Assembly (NCBI GenBank): GCA_013076295.1
Contig: RQOL01000658.1
Location: 1,240,001 to 1,304,000 of the forward strand
From: Sanderia malayensis
Lineage: Eukaryota > Cnidaria > Scyphozoa > Semaeostomeae > Pelagiidae
Length of the DNA stretch: 64,000 bases
Reading direction: 5' to 3'
The notes below the pieces were generated by a model. That model did no database searches, had not been told where the DNA came from, and was given only the letters and a program-made list of their open reading frames with translations. Shown here in pieces: positions 1 to 25,673 of this stretch. Within the stretch, counting starts at the first letter, position 1. Each line of letters opens with the position of its first letter. Made by a program: the position numbers and the translations under genes.

Positions 1-12
1 TACGGCGAAACG

Positions 13-270
13 ATGTGCGACGTCGGAAGAAGATGCTTCTGCGACGAGACCAGCGACGTCGGAAGAAGACATTTCTGCGACGAGACCAGCGACGTCGGAA
101 GAAGACGTTTCTACGGCGAGACCAGCGACGTCGGAAGAAGACATTTCTACGGCGAGACCAGCGACGTCGGAAGAAGACATTTCTACGGCGAGACCATGAG
201 CGACGTCGGAAGAAGACGTTTCTACGGCGAGACCAGCGACGTCGGTAGTAGATGCTTCTACGACGAGACC
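13..270. repeat. 36-bp minisatellite
   Basis: About seven tandem copies of a 36-bp unit run from the window edge to about 270. Each unit has the core gacgtcggaagaagac followed by a ttctacggcgagaccag-like part. Because 36 is a multiple of three, one frame is open and would encode a 12-residue repeat (SDVGRRHFYGET-like). The array starts before the window, so its full size is unknown. No splice signals or conserved protein context support real coding, so I treat it as a satellite. Confidence 0.8.
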
Positions 271-463
271 ACAAGGGGGAATTCACTTCGCCCTCTTCAT
301 CCACGCTTGTTTCATCTAGAAACGAAAGACAAATACATAAACATGACATTGGTAGTCAACAAAAGATTCAAGTCTCATCCCAACGATTTTATAATGGTAG
401 CGACCATCGCTAGCTTGTTATGTTGAGTCCCCGCGGTCAAGGAGTCAAGTTGACTACCCAAGT

Positions 464-1009
464 CTACCCAACAGAACCCATGCCGATTTGCACAATTTCA
501 CCATCAGCGTAATTTCTAATATTGCCGAGGCATTGCCAAGCACAGTGACTTGCAATGCAAAAGGATTCAGAGCCACACTTACCTTCATTCGGCTTATCAG
601 CCTCTTCCATTTTGCTGTCCTCGTCCGGGGAATCACCTTCATCCGGGGAATCATCCTCGTCCGTGGAATCACCGTTGTCATCTTCATCATCAGTCTGTTC
701 GTATTCTTCCGGTTCAGCGGGTTCTTCGGCGACAGTCTCTTCCGGAACTGCGTCGCTTTCCATGTTGTCTTCCGCCGCAGCTCCTGTTATGGAAAAAACC
801 AACATTCCTGTTATGTATGTGGAGGGACAAAATCTATACTCGTCTTTTCCTGACAAGACAACCATATATACTTGTCTCTTTCTCGAGCTGCAAAACGAGG
901 CCAAATGTGGCAAATATAATTTTGAAGGTTTGGCGTGGTTGCACACCGACTCACCACTGATGCAGAGTGCCAATCCAAGCAGGATTGCTATAAAGAATAC
1001 TGTCTTCAT
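464..1009 (-). CDS. Small secreted acidic protein, two visible exons
   Basis: Unrecognised gene. Exon 1 (955-1009) encodes an 18-residue signal peptide (MKTVFFIAILLGLALCIS) and ends at a GTGAGT donor. Exon 2 begins at 783 after a ccataacag acceptor, and the join keeps frame (S-G-A-A-A-E-D). The mature part is strongly acidic, with repeated DEDDSPDEGDSPDED-type runs. A GTAAGT donor at 582/581 could end exon 2 at 583. Without splicing there, the frame continues through a short Cys-containing tail (CGSESFCIASHC) to a stop at 464. An acidic secreted precursor with a Cys-rich end could be a matrix protein, a mineral-binding protein or a peptide precursor; nothing visible decides between them. The gene diverges from USP7. 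Confidence 0.6.
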   Translation of the reverse strand: MKTVFFIAILLGLALCISGESVCNHAKPSKLYLPHLASFCSSRKRQVYMVVLSGKDEYRFCPSTYITGMLVFSITGAAAEDNMESDAVPEETVAEEPAEPEEYEQTDDEDDNGDSTDEDDSPDEGDSPDEDSKMEEADKPNEGKCGSESFCIASHCAWQCLGNIRNYADGEIVQIGMGSVG

Positions 1010-2425
1010 CTTGTGGACGGTCCTAAAAAGAAGAAGCTGAAATAATTGAGATTTTGATTAGTGAAGTTACGCCCCCCCCCCTAAAGATTTCCATGCCGTG
1101 TTTCTTGGTTCTCATTCACCCCGCAGATGAAAATAACGAAATTTCGTAAAAAAGCAAATTTCGACGAGATACACTTTGAAAGTATTATTATTAATAGATT
1201 GGTTGGTCACACAAGGATTTTCAAAGAATTTATCTATTAACCGTTCTTGATACAGAAATATGACGGTAAATTGACAACACCCAAAAGTTGCTTTGCGAAG
1301 CACATTTTTGATAAAAGCCAGCTACATGCAACAAATTGAAAAAATGCTAGAAAAAATGATATCTTCCTCTTAAAGTTTAGGAGAGACATAAAGCTATTGA
1401 TAATTTCATGGGCTACTTCAAAGATGCGATGCACTCATGTTAGCTACAACTCTAGATACTGTTTGGTTTTAGTCAGAGTAAGGGCAACAAACAAAACAAA
1501 TAGGGTTCAGATGTGGGTGGGGCGTGAAGGACGCAATTTTGAATTTACTTCGGAAGCAAACAACAACCGTCAAGTCAGGCTATTTTATAAAACTAGTTAC
1601 AATATATAAGATTAGAATGCCTTGTACAAGTAACAAAATACTGAACGAGAAGAGAATTTTACCTTGATTTCTCACTGAAATCTTGTCTTCTGCTTGCGCT
1701 AGAACGACAACTGACCTTTCTTGCTGCAACTGAAAAATTCCCCGCCCGCTTGGTGTGCTGTTAAAAAACCAAGCCGAGTTCGATGCCTGCAGAGAAGTGA
1801 GGCATTGAAATGTCAACAGAGGACTTCATAAGCCAATCATGGCGAGCCATCACTTTGCATTTGGCAAATGTCGGCATAAGATTGACAGATGCATTTCTGT
1901 TACCTGATTGATGCATTGTTTACTGAACACGGAAATCGATTTTTAAAAAATCGAATTAGTGGGTGCAAAGGGCAAAAGTCATAAAAAAGAGGGACTATTC
2001 CCCCCACAGGACCCCAAACATTGTGGCTCACAAGATCATGTGAATTCTAGAACTTACACGAAGTACTAGATTAATTGCAAGAAATCGATTGAGTTGGATT
2101 GAAATTAATGAGAAGGAAAAACATGGTGGCATGTGAAGTTGCAAAGCCTTATGATTGAAACCACACAATGCGAGTGTTGGGGATTGCTGCAGAATTACTC
2201 GATGTTGCTTTAAAGTACGAACTGTTATCAGATATTTCCGAATCACTATTTTCACGTTTTATCTGATGTAACTTGTTTGTCGCCTGTTTTCTGGCGAAAC
2301 CGACCACTGGCAAATTGGGCCGGATTGCAAGTAAGCACGCTACGGTTATCACAACCAACCTGGGTGCGACAAATAGCCGTCAGTACTTCAAGAAGTTGAG
2401 GAAGCTCAGGTCTTGTACCAACGGG
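1010..2425. other. Intergenic region between secreted gene and USP7
   Basis: This contains the divergent upstream regions of the secreted-protein gene and USP7. A C-run lies at about 1072-1082. I see no convincing exon, RNA gene or core promoter element. The open frame ahead of the USP7 ATG (from about 2273) has no ATG of its own and is read as 5' leader. Confidence 0.5.
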
Positions 2426-16267
<13,842 letters not shown>

Positions 16268-16740
16268 TCACAAAACATCGATTTAATCTTCCTTCCTACT
16301 GCAAATTATTTGATATTGATTGAAGTGGTTGCACGGCGATATTATGCAGGCGCGCTGTCTGCATAGCGCGTGCAGCATGCTACAATATCTGGGGAGAAAG
16401 AAGTTAGGGATAATCTGGAGAGAGAAGAGACTTTGTGACGATGTTCTGTGACGTTTTGCATTTAATTTACAACTTGCACATTTTGAGCTGTGTTAACTCG
16501 CCTTGCAAGAGTGTCGCATGAAATAATATCACTCTAAGTCAATGTCCTTCTGTATAATGTTTAGCATGTGTCGTTTAAGTTTTTGTTGTGGGTATTATTC
16601 AAGGTTCAAGTTGTTTCATGTTTCGTTTTAAGTCATCGTCTTGTTGTATCTCCACTGTATGCTTGAATGTAACGGGGTAGCTGCGAGCTTCTGTATCAGC
16701 TTAATTACTTGGGAGATTTATTATTTCGTAAGAATGATAC
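16268..16740. other. USP7 3' flank
   Basis: This holds the presumed USP7 3' UTR and the upstream region of the next gene. I see no clear AATAAA signal, repeat or RNA gene. Confidence 0.4.
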
Positions 16741-19700
16741 TTGGAACAATACAAATCCATCTTTCTATTTGTCCCTCTTCAATCTTGTTCTTGTGCCAAT
16801 GTGCCAATCCCATTCTATTCAATTCAGTTTACGATCGAGCTTTGGATTGAATTGGATGAAAGTTCGCGAGGAATTTTTTCTCCTCCGGCGTTCGGTTCGG
16901 TCTTTTCATCATTTTTTTCCAGAAAAAAATGTCCTTTGTTAGATCAAATTGACTCGAAGATTATGGATTCCATAGTGCATGGATATGCTGTTTACAAGTA
17001 CCATATTTCAGAGCATCAAAGGCAGCAAAATAATTCAGCAGATGTAAACGGGTATAAATTATATTGATTTAACTATATGCTTATGCCCACAAGCACAATT
17101 TTAAAATAGGGCCTAACCGAAAGGATCGATCAAAGGGACGATACGAGAGAACCAGACGATCTAAGTTGATGGGTTTTACATTGATATTAAGATTTACTAG
17201 CCAGCCTCACGCCTCTCAGCATCGAATAGAGTAAGTAATAACAAACGTCTGCTTGGAATGAATATGCATTAAAGTGACGGTGACCCGCCCACCCCAAACA
17301 CACCCCCGTAACGTCAACAAACACGTGCTCGTACACACATGTCCAAAAATCAGACCCGAGATTTTTTTATCGATACTAGTTTTTGTGATTTGACATCTAA
17401 GAATAATTTGCTTGATGTACTTTATTATATATTTTATATTTACTTATAAAACCAATTTACCTTAGGCATGCAGAGCTTGGAAAGTTGATCACTAATGCTG
17501 GAATAGAATCAGCAGCAGAGAATGAAACAAGAAAGTTGGCATCCTTTTCCTGCAGGTAACAGATCAGATGCATACAGTTGAATACGGTAAATCTGTGAAC
17601 AAGTACCAGGGGGCTTATTTGAAAAAATTAATTTTGAGATGGGGGCTTATTCAAAGAGGGGCTTAATTTAAAGTTGGCATTTTCTTCAAGGGTCAACATA
17701 AAAAGACATGATTTTCTTCTTTATTGAACAACATTCAAATGCTTTCTGCATGAAGAGAGATTTTGAGCTATACTATTTTGTGATATATTCTAGCCAATAT
17801 AATCTTTTTGTTATTATTCAATCATAGACTTTCCCTATTGAGTAGCAACATCCAAGCTGAGCCTGAAGCATGTTTGAGATCATTTCTCACGAAACGCCTT
17901 GGCAAAATCCAGCCGTCAGAGGGAAATAGCAGCATCTCTGCAATACCTGCTGGCAAAATGTATGATAAAAATGCAATGGTATATTACTATTTAATGAGCG
18001 AAGACGTCTCAAACTCCGAAGAGGATAATGCAACAAGGTTTGTCTGCCATTTATCTTATGCTTGTCTCACTTATCTGACACTCTAAGCACTGATATTAAT
18101 CTTTATAAACACTTAAATTTAATATGAACAAGATAAAATATTATTTATTCCATGGTTGACACTTTGCCAAATAATGGGAGGGGGCAAGGTTATTACTATG
18201 ATAAGATGATGTCACAGTTGCCCATTGCTTCAGAACAAAGCTTATTGTTTTCCATCATTTTTTGGGGTGGGGGTGACTGCCCTTCTTTGCCCGCTTTCCT
18301 CCTTTCCCCTAGTGTCTGTCACTTGATTTTCTATTATTCTATTATTTTATCTTTATGTCAACAATAGAAGCATGAAGTAAGTATTGTATAGGTAAAGGTT
18401 ATCTGTACAATACTTATTTCATACTTATTTGTTATTTTAATTTTTGCCTTGCAGGAGTGATTCAGACAATTTGTTTCTGATATGTTTTATTGCAATCCTT
18501 GAAATGGGACTGGAATTGTATCATTTTCAAACATTTCTCACACATTCAATTGTTTTAATATGGGTTATTCTAATGTATGGTGCATTATTAGCACACTCTG
18601 TAACATCTGCAAATTTTCATTTTGAATGCATCTATTTAAACTTTTTACACGTATATAATGGGTGTCCCTTTATAGATATTAATATGCTATATTATTGAAT
18701 TTTAGCTGTGACTTTACTTGTTTGAGCTTTAACTATTTTCTCAGATTTCACTTAGAGCTGGATAAATACTGCCAATCTCTTGGTCCATATTTGCACAAAT
18801 ACATGGTACATTTGTTTTGTTTCCATTGTTGCAAAGCATCTTTTGTGATACTTTAAAGGAAGAAACTATTGCGGCACCAAAATTGTCAAAAGTTTATTAC
18901 GCGAGACTTTTTAAAACATTGAATTCTCGAAAATTTATTCTTGCCAAAGATCCTTCGTTTAAAGTAGATTAATTTTTTTCAAAACTATTAAGTTTTCATT
19001 GTGTATTATGAATTTTTCTGTGTTTCAGGAATCAGTTGATGTTAGTGAATATTTGCGCCATCTTGAAGCTTGGTACGAAATTAATGTGAGTTGTCCATGT
19101 TGTGGAATAACAAAGTTATACACTGTATCTCTTGCCTTTATGTTCAGAAATTGCACTTCTATAGCAAAGTGATACTCAGTCAGTAGTTTTCATAGAATTA
19201 GGAGGAGTTACATTTCGCATAATTCTATGATGCTCTGACCATGATGCATATTTCTGTTCCTCCCTGTTTCATAATGCTTCTAGGTATTTCTCAATGAGAT
19301 AAGCGATAAAAAGGATGATTTTATTCCTAGATATGCTTCATTCAAAGATGTTTCACGTATCTTGATAATCGAATATCTTCTGTGATATTCGCAGTAAGTA
19401 TCAAGCAATAATACTTTTACAACTATTTCTTGCCTTGGTATGTAGGGAACTTAAAATTATATCTACAGCTATTTCTTTGCTTCTGAAGAGACTTTAAACC
19501 ATAGTTGCAGATACAGTAAAGTCCCGATTACTTGAACTTTGGATAGCTCGAATCATTTTGCATTCTCCTTCAAAACTTTGCCAGTACTTTTTAACCCATC
19601 GGGATAGGTTCTATCATTCGTTAGCATGATGCGGGCTGCACAGAGTCTGAGAGTAGTACATACGCTCGAGAGTCGTTTGATAAATAAATTCGATAAAAAG

Positions 19701-22700
19701 CTGAATAAAATATGGAAAAGAACATTGAAATTGTAGTACAGGTAACGGAGCAACTAAGGAGCAGCAAACAAGGAAGGTATCTTGAAAACATTGCTGATTT
19801 GTGCAAGACAAAACACGGCTGGGATCTTATAACCACGAAGGCCGCCATCGATGAAGCAACTCAACAACAAAGAATCTACACCTCAGTTATGAACGGCAAG
19901 ATATCATATCGGAAAAGAAAAGAACAGATATCAACTGACGAAGAGGAATTTAGAGATTCCGATATGCAGACAGATCCAATTGCAGAGTTAACATGCAGAA
20001 AGGATAATGAGGATATCGAAAGATTAGTTGCTGACTTTCAAGATTTCAAAGAGCACACTTTCAAGGAAATTTCGTACTTGAGGGCTGAATCTGAGAAGGG
20101 CCAAACTGATGGGAGTGGCAAAGATAAGATGGATCCGCAAGGAAAAATGGATCAACTTAGCGAAGCTTTGGTCCGAAGCTTACATGAGCGCATTTTCTCC
20201 CTTGAACGACAATTGGCTTATCAACGAGATATTATTTCTAAGTTATTAGATAGGCCTAGGCAGGATATGTCAACAAGCCAAGCCAGAATTCCCTCAGAGA
20301 AATCAACCCATGCGCCCCTTGTTGCAAAGAACGAGACTACAACAAAGCTTTCAAATAAAAAAAAAATTAATGCGAACAATGAGAATAACACAAAAGAACA
20401 AAAATCTCCCATTGTGATTGAAGATATCATGGAAACAAATCAAAAGGACCCACCGAAGAATGGAAAAAAGAAAAACAAGTCAAAAAACAAGGCACAAAAG
20501 CAACTTGAGGCAAATAAGAACACAACCAACAACGAACGGGAGGACAAGCCAGTGGAAACGAAGGAAAAAGAAAAGGAAGCGCCAAGTGCTATCACGACCA
20601 ACCATAATGTAGTCATTCTGGGTGATTCTATGGTCAAGAATCTGCAAGGCTGGAGGATGAAAACATCGATGAAAAGCAACGAAAAGATAATTGTCAGAAG
20701 TTTTCCAGGAGCTTCTACGGATGACATGTCATTCCACGCCGTACCATCTGTGAAAAGAAAACCGAGATGCTTTGTGTTGCACACAGGGGCCAACGACTTC
20801 CGAGATGAAGAAGATAACAACGAAATTGCGAAAACAATCTTTGGTTTAGCGAAGACGCTCAAAGCAGATGAAAATACAGTCTATGTTTCCGGAATTATCA
20901 AGCGAGATGATGACAAAATGAATGCACGAATATCCAATGTCAACAAAGTTTTAAAAGAGCTCTGCGGAGAAGCTGATTTTCCCTTCATCGACAACTCTAA
21001 CATCGAAGTTGGTCATCATTTGAATCGCAGTGGGCTGCACCTAAATCGTTTTGGGGATGCGAAGTTAGCATTTAACATCATATCTGCATTGCGTAATTGA
21101 TATTTCAATCGCAGAAGCAAGGAACAAAAACAAACGTGTGTTGATAATGAGGTTGATAATGAGGTAAATATTTCGCATGAATTTTTGCATGATAGTATAT
21201 GTAGAGATGATCTGAGAGGGGATGTAGATGCCAAATCATTATTAAAAAAAATGAGACTTACTAGCAAAAATAATTTGATAATTGCGCACCTGAATATAAA
21301 TTCAATAAGAAACAAATTCGATCTATTAAAAGAACTGATTTCAAACAACATCGATATTCTTGTGATATCAGAAACCAAGTTAGATCCAAGCTTTCCTCCT
21401 GGCCAGTTTTATATTGATGGCTATATGCCGCCTATCAGGGCTGACAGAAATCGGCATGGGGGAGGATTACTGATTTATATTAAAGAGGGTGTGCCTGCCA
21501 AAGAGGTCTCACTAAGTAACTCAACTGCAAAGGATGTTGAGGCAAAAGCTATTGAAATAAATCTGCATAACATCAAATGGCTGCTTATTGGCATCTATCG
21601 CCCCCCTCTCAATCTAAAGAATTTTTTCTGGAAGAAATGCGAAAAAATTTTGAACAATTTTGTACAAAATATGAAAATTTCTTAATGATTGGTGACTTTA
21701 ATCTTAGTGAAGATGATGATTCATTAGATCAGTTTATGCAGGATTTAAACCTGGAAAATGTCGTCAAGGTGCCAACTTGCTTTAAATCCGACAATCCAAC
21801 TTGCATTGATTTAATACTTACCAGTGACAAGAGAAAACTAGCTAATATTAGTGCACTTGAAACAGGACTGTCGGATTTTCATGCAATGGTGTTGGCTGAG
21901 TTGAAAGGCAGTTTCCATAAAAAAGGCCCTAGGATTATCACTTACCGAGATTACAGTAAATTCAACAACCATACTTTCAGAGAGAAGGTAGGAGAAGAGT
22001 TAAACTCAAAGCCTTTAATGACGGAAGATTTCAGCACTTTCGATTCAACTGTTAAGAGCATACTAGATAAGCAAGCACCTCTAAAGAAAAAATACCTTAG
22101 GGCTAACGATGGACCCTTTATGACCAAAGAACTTAGAAAGGCAAATATGAAGCGCACACGGTTAAAGAACAGTTTCAATAAAACTCGAACAAATGAAAAT
22201 TGGGCTGCTTATAAGAGGCAAAGAAACCTGTGTGTTAACATTCTTCGCCAGAATAAGAGGTCTTACTATGCTCAACTTGATCCAAAAATTGTTAGTGACA
22301 ATAAGAGGTTCTGGAAAACTGTAAAACCCTTGTTTTCAAATAAGATTCAAAGTAGCTCTTGTATCACCCTTTTAGAAAATGGTGTGGTTGAATCAGATGA
22401 GGGCAAAGTTGCTGAAATTCTAAATAACTATTTTGTAAATATAACGGAAACTTTGGGTATCGCCAGTGAGCATGAGCATGAGCAAAAGCCTTTGAATGAT
22501 CACGAAGATGATCCCTGCTTAACGATTGTAAAACGTTTTCAGTCACACCCCAGTGTCCTTAGGATAAAGTCGTCCGTCAATAGCACCATAAACTTCTCAT
22601 TCAGGAAAATCACAGTCGAAGAAATGCTAGAACAGCTGCAAAATTTAGATCCTAAGAAGGGTTCACCACAGAATGCAATCCCTGCAAAAATATTAAAGTA

Positions 22701-25673
22701 CAACGCAGATTTGTTTTGTTTTCCTCTCACAGAGCTTTTTAATAAACTTGTTGAGGAAAGCAGCTTCCCAGATAATATGAAAAATGCTGACGTTTCTTCA
22801 CTCTTCAAGAAGGATGATAACATGAGCAAAAAGAATTATAGACCAATAAGTCTCCTTCCTACAATCGGTAAAATATTCGAGCGACTAATGCACAGGCAAT
22901 TATCTGAATTTACTGCACGCTTTTTTTCACCGCTATTAGGAGGATTTAGACAAGGGTATAACACGCAGCATGTCTTGTTAAACTTTTTGCAATACTGTAA
23001 GAACATCATTGATAATAAGGGACTTGCAGGAGCAGTGTTCATGGATCTTTCAAAGGCTTTTGATTGTGTAAACCATGGTCTTTTGATAGCAAAACTGAGT
23101 GCCTATGGACTTAACACGGATGCCCTTCAGCTCATAAGAAGCTATCTATCCAATAGACAACAGAGAGTAAAGATCAACAACTCTTTTAGTGATTGGAAAG
23201 AAATCAAGATTGGAGTACCCCAAGTGACCTTTGATAAGAAACTAAGCTTTAAAAAACATGTTGATGATTTGTCAAAAAAGGCCAACCAAAAGCTTCACGC
23301 GCTTGCTCGTTTGTCGAATTACATTGATCCTATCAAATTAGAAATTTTAATGAATTCTTTCATCCGGTCGCAGTTTAATTATTGTCCACTTGTATGGATG
23401 TTTCATGACAGGGCAACTAATTCGAAGTTAAATCGCATTCAAGAGAGAGCATTACGGTTGGTATGCAAAGATAGTGAATCAGAGCTAGAAAAACTAAAGA
23501 AAAAATATGGCACTGTTCAATCAGCACAATCTGCAACTGCTAATGATTGAATATTCAAAACAAAACAATCTAAATCCAACATTTATGAAAAAATATTTAC
23601 AGAGAGAAATATTAAATACAGTTTGCGAAGTGAAAATCATTTACGGTTGCCCGAAGTAAGGACAAACACATACGGAATAGAGAATATTCAGTACAGAGGC
23701 TGTCATTTATGGTCCTCATTACCAACCGAAATTAAAGACTCCAGCACACTCGCTGAATTCAAACGAAAAATAAAATCATGGAAAGGAAATACTTGCATCT
23801 GCAGATTGTGCAAAGTCTTTATTAAAGATTTAGGGTTTTTGTAAATTTAATTAATTAATTTATTTATTTAATTTATTTATTTGGGAAATTGTAAAATAGG
23901 TTTTTAAACTTTATCTTGTTGGCGTTAATTAGCTTATTAGCTATGTATATATATTTTTTTTTCTTGCCAACGTAAAATAAATTGTTAATAATAATTAATA
24001 ATAATAGCAGGAGTCATTTTCATCGGCCCTTGGAGGCTCGAATTATCAGGGTTTTACTTTAAATTTTTACTTTATTTACAGCTCAGTAGTTAAGGAATCC
24101 AGACTCCACACACTTCTTCATGTAACCCTTTTTTTATCAACAGAGCTTTCTCGGAGAAGAAATCTCTCACAGAAATTTACCAGAAACAGTCAGTAGAGAT
24201 ATAGAATGGTGCGACAAAGCATTCGTATTTTATATTACCAATATGTTGCAATTTTCTTAGTTAATCACAAATGTTCATCTGTTTTTTATTTTTATATTAG
24301 TTTTGTGTCATGCTGCAGTTTATCCGACCTCCTACAAGACAAGAATCTCAAGAATACGGTATCTTATTAATTTTTTTTCGTATACAGTTGAAAATATACA
24401 GGTTTTGTCGAATTTGAAACAATAATTAGGTATATTAATGTTATCATTTATTTACTTTTATCCATCCATTCTCTAATTGCCGTTTTTTTCAGGATTCTAA
24501 CATTTCTCCAACAAGAAGTTTAACTCGGACTTTGTCAACAAAAGCATCGGTCGAAATTTTCTTTGAAAATAATGAATACAAAATAAAAAACGCAGGTGAG
24601 TAACAAAGATAAATTTACTTTGACGAATGAAAAAAGGTTCCTAATATCAAGTTCTTTTCTCAAGTCTCTTGTTTTGCAATGCATAATCTTGTTCTTGTTA
24701 TATTACCGGGCTTTGAATTCAATGTTACAATTTTCTTTTGTTTCAGAAAGCAATCCATTCTGTGAAGACTGTGTCAAGTCTTTGAAGCAATTCGGTTTGG
24801 AAAATCCCTTCAAATTGCGTCAGGTCATTGAAACATACAAACTGAAGGTAACTGAAACCACCAGAGATTTAACACTGAGCGAACCTCCTGGTAATGTTAT
24901 TCTTTCCTTGTGTTTATCATTACGAATAGGGGGTCGTCGTTCTGAAGCCTGGTTTTATTCTCACTACGTTTTTAAATTTAGGAAATTTCCAACTTCAATA
25001 TTCTTGTGGACTATATTCTTTATTATAAAAAAGTGTGTAACATTTTTTGCTCAATGTTTTAGGTCATACAAGACATGAATACTTTTAAGAGATTGTTGAA
25101 GCAAGCGGAGACGAATTACTATGCTCTATTCAGGTATGTATTTTGATAAATTTTTTTCCTGTCCTCCCCAAACGCTCTGCCCAAGCCTGGAAAAGGGGGA
25201 GGGACTCTTGCTACTTGTTCGACTTCGTCGAATTACAGGGAGCCTTTTCTGAAATTTTCCTCCTCCGCACAGACTGTAGAGGCTGCACGCAGGCTACGAG
25301 TTTTGGGAAGGTGGTATTTTAAATCGCGGAAGGGGTTCAAACATATCAAACAGCTTTATTCAACAACGAGTGAAATCTGAGTATTTATACAAAGAGTGCA
25401 GCCGATGGCCCCTTTTACCCAGACTAGATTCTGGGTGTTATTTCTCAAATTTGAATTTCCAGGTCCTATTCTTTTCTGATTTCTTCCGACAATGGTGATA
25501 TTCTGCTGAAAAATGCTGAAGTGCAGTGCGAAGATGGTAGTGACAAGGGATCAAAAAACGTCCTAGATATTCTACAGAAATACATCGAAGGTAAGCAAGG
25601 ATTCTCTTCTATCCGTAACGACGATAAGTCTTATCTCAAGACACAGTATCTATTGCGTCTGCTCAATAACTAG
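16741..25673 (+). CDS. Unidentified multi-exon protein, possibly RGS-like helical
   Basis: Not recognised. Exons that chain in frame: 16741-17051 (start tentative), 17466-17555, 17828-18037, 18745-18805, 19029-19085, 19284-19381, 24144-24188, 24319-24358, 24493-24595, 24747-24847, 25063-25133, 25463-25590. The last exon either splices on at a GTAAGC donor or reads through to a stop at 25673 (about 465 aa). The product looks soluble and helical, with no signal peptide or membrane span. The segment SEYLRHLEAWYEINVFL with following IEYLLAFSEKKSL is faintly reminiscent of an RGS fold. A later part, KRLLKQAETNYYALFRSYSF, is strongly amphipathic. The 4.7-kb intron between 19381 and 24144 is swollen by a nested LINE and MITE. 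Exon logic is good; identity and both ends are uncertain. Confidence 0.6.
17590..17690. repeat. Probable dispersed repeat (gggggcttatt type)
   Basis: Repeated gggggcttatttg / gggggcttattcaaag / ggggcttaattt blocks in an intron. They match the style of repeats at 12185-12315 (inverse) and 62450-62680. Confidence 0.4.
19712..21100 (+). CDS. LINE ORF1: coiled coil plus SGNH-type esterase
   Basis: This 462-aa protein is intact. The N-terminal half is charged and helical, with a likely coiled coil at about residues 110-175. A Lys-rich linker follows (about 205-290). The C-terminal part has the SGNH hydrolase blocks: VVILGDSMVKN (nucleophile Ser), HTGANDFRD, and GLHLNRFGDAK (catalytic His region). 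Esterase-type ORF1 proteins are typical of the CR1 clade, where they are thought to bind RNA and possibly membranes. Confidence 0.85.
   Translation: MEKNIEIVVQVTEQLRSSKQGRYLENIADLCKTKHGWDLITTKAAIDEATQQQRIYTSVMNGKISYRKRKEQISTDEEEFRDSDMQTDPIAELTCRKDNEDIERLVADFQDFKEHTFKEISYLRAESEKGQTDGSGKDKMDPQGKMDQLSEALVRSLHERIFSLERQLAYQRDIISKLLDRPRQDMSTSQARIPSEKSTHAPLVAKNETTTKLSNKKKINANNENNTKEQKSPIVIEDIMETNQKDPPKNGKKKNKSKNKAQKQLEANKNTTNNEREDKPVETKEKEKEAPSAITTNHNVVILGDSMVKNLQGWRMKTSMKSNEKIIVRSFPGASTDDMSFHAVPSVKRKPRCFVLHTGANDFRDEEDNNEIAKTIFGLAKTLKADENTVYVSGIIKRDDDKMNARISNVNKVLKELCGEADFPFIDNSNIEVGHHLNRSGLHLNRFGDAKLAFNIISALRN
21185..23844 (+). pseudogene. LINE ORF2: endonuclease and reverse transcriptase, broken
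   Basis: The endonuclease begins IIAHLNINSIRNKFDLL and carries SETKLDPSF, GIYRPP and (in the next frame) MIGDFN. The frame breaks inside a six-T run at about 21622-21627. The RT follows, with NYRPISLLPTIGKIFE, the GGFRQGYNTQ block and motif A in VFMDLSKAFDCVNH (catalytic Asp present). After GVPQ (about 23222) the sequence jumps to VTFDKKLSFKKHVDDL. The normal GS..LF block and the YADD catalytic segment, about 100 residues in related elements, are missing. A stop at 23548-23550 precedes the C-terminal CICRLCK end (23623-23844). So there are at least three lesions. Confidence 0.85.

Larger units (their letters stand above)
19600..24010 (+). mobile_element. CR1/L2-group LINE, defective
   Basis: A non-LTR retrotransposon with an esterase-bearing ORF1, an endonuclease/reverse transcriptase ORF2 and a short A/T-rich 3' tail of aataat units. 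It lies inside a MITE within an intron of the unidentified gene, in the gene's own orientation. The exact 5' end and target duplication could not be fixed. ORF2 carries a frameshift and an internal deletion (see separate entries), so this copy cannot make its own reverse transcriptase. Confidence 0.85.
19514..24059. mobile_element. TA-flanked MITE interrupted by a LINE
   Basis: The left part starts cagtaaagtcccgattactt after a TA. The right part ends ctcgaattatcagggtttta-ctt before a TA. The revcomp of the right end (agtaaaaccctgataattcg) matches the left end, so the two are the termini of one element split by the LINE inserted inside it. A related block with the same inner sequence (cccgataactcgaac, ttgctagtacttt) lies at 32183-32350. 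Confidence 0.7.

Noticed and set aside
13..426. Open frame across the 36-bp minisatellite as a repeat protein
   Set aside because: The openness follows from a 36-bp period, two frames are open at once, and no signal peptide, splice or family evidence supports it.
21185..21685. Separate endonuclease gene
   Set aside because: It is the first part of LINE ORF2 before the frameshift in the T-run; the next frame continues the same protein.
24848..25078. Extension of the unidentified gene's exon past 24847
   Set aside because: The longer version ends at a donor in the wrong phase; ending at CTGAAG|GTAACT keeps the frame into the next exon.
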